56,831 bases of DNA from positions 1-56,831 of the forward strand of contig CASFDK010000036.1 in assembly GCA_949293415.1 (NCBI GenBank). Direction: 5' to 3'. Below the pieces are notes generated by a model. It searched no databases. It was not told the DNA's origin and worked only from the letters and a program-made list of their open reading frames with translations. This DNA comes from an uncultured Verrucomicrobiota bacterium (lineage in GTDB: Bacteria > Verrucomicrobiota > Verrucomicrobiia > Opitutales > Intestinicryptomonadaceae). Below are positions 52,329-56,831 of the stretch, one piece after another (the stretch's first letter is position 1; each line of letters begins with the position of its first letter). Position numbers and translations under genes: made by a program.

Positions 52329-53501
52329 TCAGTCTTTTGCCTGTCCGTGTCCGCCGAAGACGCGCGCGGTCGCGTTCAGGTAGTCGTAGCCGTAGGTCTT
52401 GTCGGGCTCGAGATATTCGCCCTCGGTCCATTCGTTCCACGCGTTGATGAGAATGAGCTTCGGCGTTCCGGCTGGGATATTTTTGTCGGCCCAATCCTTC
52501 GCCATCCGCAGCGACTTTTCGTATTCGACGGGCGACTTACCCGTAACCGTTTTTGTCGTCTTTTCCTTCGGCCAGCGCGGATTGTTGTCCCAACCCGTGG
52601 AAACAATCGGGAAGAACGTGCCCGCCTCTTTTTTGAATGTATCCCACCTCGCCATTGCGGTTGTGCGCCACGTTATGTAGTCGCCGTTCCTAACTCCCGT
52701 CCAGTTGTATGTGGACATCGAGTCGTAGCCGTAGTACTTCGATACTTCATCCGGGGCGGGCTTGTCGTTGCCCGCAATCGGAACCTTGCGGTTTTCGGCG
52801 CCCAGCGACATCAGATGAAGCCCCGCAAAGCCCGCTTTTTTACATTCCGCGCGGAAGTAGTCGAGCGCGTCCTTTGCGTTTTCCGCTCCGCCCACGCCCC
52901 TGATGAGGTTTCGCATAAGGTACATTGCAAAGACAGGCTTGCCGTCTATTTTATAGTAGTTGGGCTTTTTGAAATACTCGATGAAGCGCGGAACGAGCAC
53001 GTTCTTGAATTCGTCGAGCGATACGTCGGCGCTCCAGATTGTCTCGAGCTTTTTCTTCCCGTGGATTTTGTTGTTCCAGAGCGAATCCACGTCGTGGTTT
53101 GCCCACATTATAAAGAACTTCATTCTCTCGTTGTTGGGGGCTTTAAGAAATCCGTCGTTGAGCGCGCCCTCAAGGAACGGTCTGCCGCCGTACCAGTACC
53201 AGTCGTACATAAACACGTTTACGCCCGCAGCGAGGGCTGCGTCGATTTTACGGGCAACGGCGATTGGGTCGTTTTCCTTTTCGTATCCCCAGAGCGGGAC
53301 GAGCGGTTGGTTGTGCCCCTCGAATTTCGGTACGGCTTCGTAGACGTTTTGCCATTCGCCGTTTCCGTGCCCGAAAATGCCCAGTTCCCGCCAACGCGGT
53401 TCGGGGTGGTATGCGGGCCACACGATTGCAGCAACGTCGTACGAGGCGTACGCGGCGACTGCCGCAATAATCGAAGACAGTGTTACAAGGTACTTTTTCA
53501 T
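52329..53501 (-). CDS. Secreted GH99-like / WbsX-type protein
   Basis: A 390-residue protein; ATG 53501 gives a signal peptide (MKKYLVTLSSIIAAVAAYAS). YDVAAIVWPAYHPEPRWREL is the opening of the GH99-like (Glyco_tran_WbsX, PF14307) domain, followed by KIDAALAAGVNVFMYDWYWY, PFLEGALNDGFLKAPNNERM and, at the C-terminus, LILINAWNEWTEGEYLEPD, whose NEWxEG text is the family's signature. Related proteins act on rhamnan or mannan side chains, or assist O-antigen work; here the signal peptide favours a secreted hydrolase. It starts 11 bases after the upstream glycosidase-like gene, so both form an operon. Confidence 0.85.
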   Translation of the reverse strand: MKKYLVTLSSIIAAVAAYASYDVAAIVWPAYHPEPRWRELGIFGHGNGEWQNVYEAVPKFEGHNQPLVPLWGYEKENDPIAVARKIDAALAAGVNVFMYDWYWYGGRPFLEGALNDGFLKAPNNERMKFFIMWANHDVDSLWNNKIHGKKKLETIWSADVSLDEFKNVLVPRFIEYFKKPNYYKIDGKPVFAMYLMRNLIRGVGGAENAKDALDYFRAECKKAGFAGLHLMSLGAENRKVPIAGNDKPAPDEVSKYYGYDSMSTYNWTGVRNGDYITWRTTAMARWDTFKKEAGTFFPIVSTGWDNNPRWPKEKTTKTVTGKSPVEYEKSLRMAKDWADKNIPAGTPKLILINAWNEWTEGEYLEPDKTYGYDYLNATARVFGGHGQAKD

Positions 53502-53512
53502 ATGTAGTCTAT

Positions 53513-55330
53513 TTATTTGTTTGGTTCGAAAAGTTTGTAGCCTATTGCGGGAATTTCCGTTCCCTCGAATTCGAACGGAGTCTTGCGGTAGTTCGCGACG
53601 ATTCTGCTTCCGTCTTCGTACTTCACAAGGAACACGTCCTTTGCGATTTCCTCGTGCGACTGCATAAGTTCGCGCTGAAGACGGCGCACGGGTACAAATT
53701 CGTCCCACGCTTTTTTGATGCGCGGAACGTCGGCAAACTTGTAGGTATAGAAAATGGGCTTGCCGCCGAATTCCACGATTTTCAGCGAAACGAACGGATC
53801 GACCTTTCCGTCTCCCTCCATCCAGCGCGGGTCGCCGCTTTTGTCGAGCTTGTACGGACACTTGCCGCGCGTGTGGTTTTGCGTCTCGCGGTCGGAGTTA
53901 TACATAACTATTCCGTGATAGACAAGTTCCCACAGCGGGTAAAGCCCGTCGATTAGCTTGTTCTCGCGGTGCTCGCGCAGAACTTTCAGCGCGCCGCCGA
54001 TGTAGTTGATGTAGTCGATATTTCCCGCAACGTGGTCGAAACCCGCTTCCGACGCCGCAGAACCGAAAAGTTCTTTCGACCGTGCGAGAATTTTGTTCTG
54101 GTATTCCGCCGTGGTTTCGGGCGTCGCCAAGTGGTTCGGATCGGCGCACGGAGTGGGGTAGAGCGACGAGAATACGTCGATGTAGTGGGGACCCTTTGCG
54201 CCGAGGTCGCGCATTTGCTCGAGTTCCTTCGGTGTCCAACCGTTCCACGCCGCGCGTTGGCAGACCATAAAACACTGTCCGCCCGCCCAGACGCCGCCCT
54301 TTACGAGCGAGCCGTCGCGCCATTTCGATATGTAGCTCGGCGACCACATCGGCGAGACGGGGTACGCGTCGGTATTTGTTGCGTGCAGGGTGAACTGGAA
54401 GCCCAAATCCTGTGTTTTTTTGATGAGCCTGCGGAAGGCTTCTTCGCCCCCGAAAGTGATTTCGACGGGGAAGTGCGACGGTGTTCTGCCGTCGTAGCCG
54501 CCGTTGTTCCAGCCCGCCGAAACGATTGTGCACTTGTCAACGCCCGAATCCCTGATTGCCTGCACGAACTCTTCCGACACGCCGAAGGGCATATGCGCAA
54601 TAATCGGCTGTTCGGTTTCTTTGGTGTAGGTGATGTCTGTTTCGGGAATGGGCTTTGCGCCGTGCGTCTGGATTCGCACGACTATCGAATCGCAGAGATA
54701 GTCAAGCTCGGGATATTTTTTCACGCGCTCTTTGATGGGCGTGATTTCGCCGCGCGCGATGCGGTAGTTGCGGTAGCCGCGCGCCATTCCCGAATAGTTG
54801 GCATCATCTCCCGTAAGCTCGCGGTATTCGACGACGATGTCGTCGTATGGCTCGAAAAACTTCCGCACGTTGTCTATTCTGAAACGCGGATAGACGGCAT
54901 AGTTGCCGTCCTTTACATCAACCCTGAAATCGTAGTTGAATCGGTACGTTTTGACGACCGCCCAGAATGTTTTGTCGGCTTTCTTCATCCCGAAAATGGG
55001 CATAAAACTTCTGATGTAGCAGAATTGCCCGTTGTCGCGGTCGAACCTGCCGTACCAGCCGCGCCCGTCAATCCAGTAGCCGTTGTCGCCTTTCTTGGCG
55101 CGGGCGAAATCGGGGATTATATCGACATGCGCAACGTCGGCAAGCGACTCCTTTTTTATCGTGATGCGCTCGAGCCCTCCGCCAAGCTCTTGGCTCTCGA
55201 CGCGCCGTTCCGAAATGGTGCCGTCGTTATTCGTCTGGCGAATCAATACGGGCGACGAGACGAGACTTTCCGCCGTAAAAAGGTAGAAGGCGGCAACCGC
55301 AAAACATTTCAACGTAATTCCTCTGTGCAT
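53513..55330 (-). CDS. Secreted glycosidase-like protein (DUF5696-like)
   Basis: A 605-residue protein. ATG 55330 is preferred to those at 55339 and 55366 because the hydrophobic signal segment (LKCFAVAAFYLFTAESLVSS) then sits 8 residues from the start. The N-terminal 250 residues are beta-rich. A TIM-barrel-like part follows: VDKCTIVSAGWNNGGYDGRT, LGFQFTLHATNTDAYPVSPM, GAKGPHYIDVFSSLYPTPCA and AASEAGFDHVAGNIDYINYI, the last with acidic residues at a plausible barrel end. The overall text reminds me of DUF5696 proteins, which relate to GH101-like folds, but this is memory and not a search. It is the first gene of the pair, divergent from the DeoR regulator. Confidence 0.7.
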   Translation of the reverse strand: MHRGITLKCFAVAAFYLFTAESLVSSPVLIRQTNNDGTISERRVESQELGGGLERITIKKESLADVAHVDIIPDFARAKKGDNGYWIDGRGWYGRFDRDNGQFCYIRSFMPIFGMKKADKTFWAVVKTYRFNYDFRVDVKDGNYAVYPRFRIDNVRKFFEPYDDIVVEYRELTGDDANYSGMARGYRNYRIARGEITPIKERVKKYPELDYLCDSIVVRIQTHGAKPIPETDITYTKETEQPIIAHMPFGVSEEFVQAIRDSGVDKCTIVSAGWNNGGYDGRTPSHFPVEITFGGEEAFRRLIKKTQDLGFQFTLHATNTDAYPVSPMWSPSYISKWRDGSLVKGGVWAGGQCFMVCQRAAWNGWTPKELEQMRDLGAKGPHYIDVFSSLYPTPCADPNHLATPETTAEYQNKILARSKELFGSAASEAGFDHVAGNIDYINYIGGALKVLREHRENKLIDGLYPLWELVYHGIVMYNSDRETQNHTRGKCPYKLDKSGDPRWMEGDGKVDPFVSLKIVEFGGKPIFYTYKFADVPRIKKAWDEFVPVRRLQRELMQSHEEIAKDVFLVKYEDGSRIVANYRKTPFEFEGTEIPAIGYKLFEPNK

Positions 55331-55400
55331 AAGTGCCATTGAAACGGAAAGTGCCAACCTTTGCAAGCATTATGTTGATTACAAAGGGATTTTTTTGGAA

Positions 55401-55437
55401 AATGTTTTGATTGTCTCAAACATTATCCGATGTTTGA
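55401..55437. promoter_or_regulatory. Operator-like repeats between the glycosidase operon and deoR-type gene
   Basis: AATGTTTTGA (55401-55410) and TCAAACATT (55416-55424) form an inverted repeat with one unpaired base, and a third half site GATGTTTGA follows at 55429-55437. The consensus half site is AATGTTTGA. The position in the 165-base divergent spacer suits binding by the adjacent DeoR-family protein. Confidence 0.5.
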
Positions 55438-55456
55438 CGGGTTGCAATGAATCTTC

Positions 55457-55484
55457 TTGACTATAGAAAACGCGCCATTAGATA
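55457..55484 (+). promoter_or_regulatory. Promoter of the DeoR-type regulator
   Basis: TTGACT (55457-55462), 16-base spacer, TAGATA (55479-55484), with the ATG at 55496. The transcript would have a leader of only about 5 bases. The -35 overlaps a possible TTG start, which argues for the ATG at 55496 as the true start. Confidence 0.45.
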
Positions 55485-55495
55485 AATTCCGCATT

Positions 55496-56248
55496 ATGTT
55501 AGCAAGACAACGCCAAAGAGTAATACTCGAAATGCTCGAAACACAGCCGAGCTTGCGCACAATCGAACTCGCAAAACAGTTCGACGTAACCGACGAAACA
55601 ATACGTCGCGACTTGGAGTATCTCGATTCCGAAAACAAGCTCATCCGCACCCACGGCGGCGCACTGCGCATCGAAAAACGCGCAATAGACATTCCGCTTC
55701 AAAAGCGTCTCAAAGAACACCGCGCCGCAAAACAGGAAATCGCCAAAAAGGCGCTCGAATTTATAAAAGAGGGCGATACGGTTCTGCTCGACGCAAGCTC
55801 GACCGTATTGGCACTTGCGGAAATCCTGCCCGATATGGAAATAACGGTAATAACAAACGCGCACGATACCGTTGTTCCGCTGATGGGAAAAAATAAAATA
55901 AATGTCATCGCAACGGGCGGGAAGCTCGACCGCGTAAGCCTCAGCTACGGCGGCGCAACGGCGTGGTCGACCGTCCGCAAGATTTCGGTGGACAAGGCGT
56001 TCTTCTCGTGCAATGGGCTCGACTTGGAACGCGGGGCGAGCGAGGTTGCGGAAATCCACGCTGAATTCAAGGAAAACGTGCTCCAATACTGCCGCGAAAA
56101 AATCCTGCTATGCGACGCGTCGAAACTAGGCGTGAGAAGTTCGAGATTCTTCGCCGACTTCGATATGATAGACAAGGTTGTAACCGACTCGGGCGCGGAC
56201 GAGGCGTTCATCCAAAAGCTCAAGGACGCGGGCGTGCCCGTGAAATAG
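55496..56248 (+). CDS. DeoR-family transcriptional regulator
   Basis: A 250-residue regulator. The N-terminal winged helix-turn-helix is RQRVILEMLETQPSLRTIEL with the recognition region FDVTDETIRRDLEYLDSENK and RTHGGALR (DeoR signature). The C-terminal DeoRC sugar-phosphate sensing domain has KQEIAKKALEFIKEGDTVLL, DASSTVLALAEIL, VIATGGKLDRVSLSYGG and KILLCDASKLGVRSSRFF. Family members usually repress sugar-use operons and release DNA on binding a sugar phosphate. The divergent glycosidase pair and the shared palindrome make those genes its likely targets. A terminator follows. Confidence 0.9.
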   Translation: MLARQRQRVILEMLETQPSLRTIELAKQFDVTDETIRRDLEYLDSENKLIRTHGGALRIEKRAIDIPLQKRLKEHRAAKQEIAKKALEFIKEGDTVLLDASSTVLALAEILPDMEITVITNAHDTVVPLMGKNKINVIATGGKLDRVSLSYGGATAWSTVRKISVDKAFFSCNGLDLERGASEVAEIHAEFKENVLQYCREKILLCDASKLGVRSSRFFADFDMIDKVVTDSGADEAFIQKLKDAGVPVK

Positions 56249-56272
56249 GGCGAAGACGGCGAAAATTTGCGA

Positions 56273-56305
56273 AACCGCGGACGTGAAAACATCCGCGGTT
56301 TTTTT
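56273..56305 (+). terminator. Terminator after the DeoR-type gene
   Basis: AACCGCGGA (56273-56281) pairs perfectly with TCCGCGGTT (56292-56300), followed by five more T residues. The 98 bases after it to the first tRNA hold only a small CGAAAT/ATTTCG palindrome. Confidence 0.85.
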
Positions 56306-56403
56306 GCGTCAAACGCGGGGCGGAATGAAAGTCGTTTGAAAAAAAATGGAAAAAATCATTGACGAAATCAAAAATTTCGCCAGTGTGCTTGGAATACTTT
56401 TTT

Positions 56404-56479
56404 GGGGATGTAGCTCAGTTGGAAGAGCACCACAATGGCATTGTGGGGGTCGTCGGTTCGAACCCGATCATCTCCACCA
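56404..56479 (+). tRNA. tRNA-Ala (anticodon GGC)
   Basis: Acceptor GGGGATG pairs with CATCTCC, including G3-U70, the alanine identity pair. The anticodon stem CCACA/TGTGG holds loop ATGGCAT, anticodon GGC. T-loop TTCGAAC. CCA is encoded (56477-56479). 76 nt. Confidence 0.95.
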
Positions 56480-56498
56480 AAAAGGAACGACAGACTTC

Positions 56499-56569
56499 TC
56501 CCTGGTGGTGTAATGGTAGCACAGGTGATTTTGGTTCATCTAGTCGGAGTTCGAATCTCTGCCGGGGAA
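56499..56569 (+). tRNA. tRNA-Gln (anticodon TTG)
   Basis: Acceptor TCCCTGG pairs with CCGGGGA (one U-G pair), discriminator A. Anticodon stem GGTGA/TCATC with loop TTTTGGT gives anticodon TTG. T-loop TTCGAAT. CCA is not encoded. 71 nt. Confidence 0.93.
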
Positions 56570-56625
56570 CGTCGGCGGAGATTTTTTGGGAGCGGAAGGT
56601 AATTCCGCAAAAAAGGCACACTTTC

Positions 56626-56709
56626 GCTCAAGTGGTGAAATTGGTAGACACGCATGATTCAGGTTCATGTGGCTTCACTGTCGTGGGGGTTCGAGTCCCC
56701 CCTTGAGCA
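56626..56709 (+). tRNA. tRNA-Leu (anticodon CAG)
   Basis: Acceptor GCTCAAG pairs with CTTGAGC, discriminator A. Anticodon loop ATTCAGG gives CAG. A long variable arm (TGGCTTCACTGTCG) marks it as class II. T-loop TTCGAGT. CCA is not encoded. 84 nt. It follows tRNA-Gln by 56 bases, so the three tRNAs may be one transcript. Confidence 0.95.
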
Positions 56710-56714
56710 TTATT

Positions 56715-56831
56715 TGGGTCAATACCAAAGGTTGTGGAATAGGTTGATTTTTTAGATTTGCCTTTCATAGATTCACCCCGCATTCCACGAGGACTCTCAG
56801 TCTGTAATTTTCAAAGTTTCTGTATCCATAG
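56715..56831 (-). mobile_element. 3' end of an ISL3-like insertion sequence, cut by the window edge
   Basis: Beginning about 5 bases after tRNA-Leu (GGGTCAATAC, then the core CAAAGGTTGTGGAAT at 56726-56740), this is the inverted-repeat end on the 3' side of a minus-strand transposase. The same core is found at the left edge in the opposite sense, so both ends belong to one IS type. The IS may have inserted next to the tRNA cluster. Confidence 0.6.
56765..56831 (-). CDS. ISL3-type transposase C-terminus, partial (runs off right edge)
   Basis: The last 21 codons and the TGA stop of a minus-strand gene: YGYRNFENYRLRVLVEC, then GVNL. The pattern YGxRNFxNxRLRVL is the typical C-terminal end of ISL3-family (DDE) transposases, which cut and paste the element. 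The rest lies outside the window, so completeness cannot be judged. Confidence 0.65.
   Translation of the reverse strand, partial: YGYRNFENYRLRVLVECGVNL

Overview
The window looks like a chromosomal segment of a Gram-negative member of the PVC group, most likely a Verrucomicrobiota of the Opitutales type. This is inference from gene content, not from a search. Supporting signs are a PEP-CTERM sorting signal, LPS Kdo transferase (waaA), lysA and rod-shape genes (mreBCD-mrdA), a bacterial SET-domain protein, a 33-residue AURKAIP1/COX24-type ribosomal protein, and many secreted glycoside hydrolases without SusC/SusD. Most start codons lack a clear Shine-Dalgarno sequence.

Both window edges fall inside what appear to be copies of the same ISL3-like insertion sequence in the same orientation. 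The left edge holds the transposase 5' end and the right edge its 3' end, and both carry the same 15-base inner inverted-repeat core. The segment is therefore probably a contig broken at a repeated IS.

Layout: (1) 0.2-5.7 kb: tRNA-Ser, an unknown secreted protein, then housekeeping genes folC, yraN, alr and metF. (2) 5.8-15.3 kb: a large Sel1-repeat protein, a GH2 beta-galactosidase-like enzyme, the tiny bS22-like gene, birA and an 814-residue secreted protein. (3) 15.3-24.9 kb, minus strand: a tightly coupled operon dsbD-lysA-thioesterase-TIGR03663-like membrane protein-AsmA-like protein-panB-SET-domain protein, whose last six genes overlap by 1-4 bases. (4) 25.0-29.3 kb: mreB-mreC-mreD-mrdA, the elongasome operon, without rodA. 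(5) 29.3-31.2 kb: a hairpin-rich spacer and gpmI. (6) 31.3-44.8 kb: a polysaccharide-degradation region with three tandem paralogous putative clan GH-A glycosidases, a GH16 lipoprotein, and a GH43-nhaC pair. (7) 44.9-49.9 kb: a PEP-CTERM surface protein and fabZ-like, fabF-like and waaA genes. (8) 49.9-52.3 kb: a hairpin array, a deletion scar that removed the 5' ends of lrgB and a divergent gene, and gdhA with twin palindromic operators. (9) 52.3-56.3 kb: a GH99-like and a second glycosidase-like gene divergent from a DeoR regulator, with a shared operator-like palindrome. (10) 56.4-56.7 kb: tRNA-Ala, tRNA-Gln and tRNA-Leu.

Functionally, the window combines core envelope and cofactor synthesis with an accessory layer for scavenging extracellular glycans. 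The most unusual items are the triple tandem glycosidase family, the SET plus post-SET protein coupled to panB, the hairpin elements with covarying stems and shared flanks, and the lrgB deletion junction.
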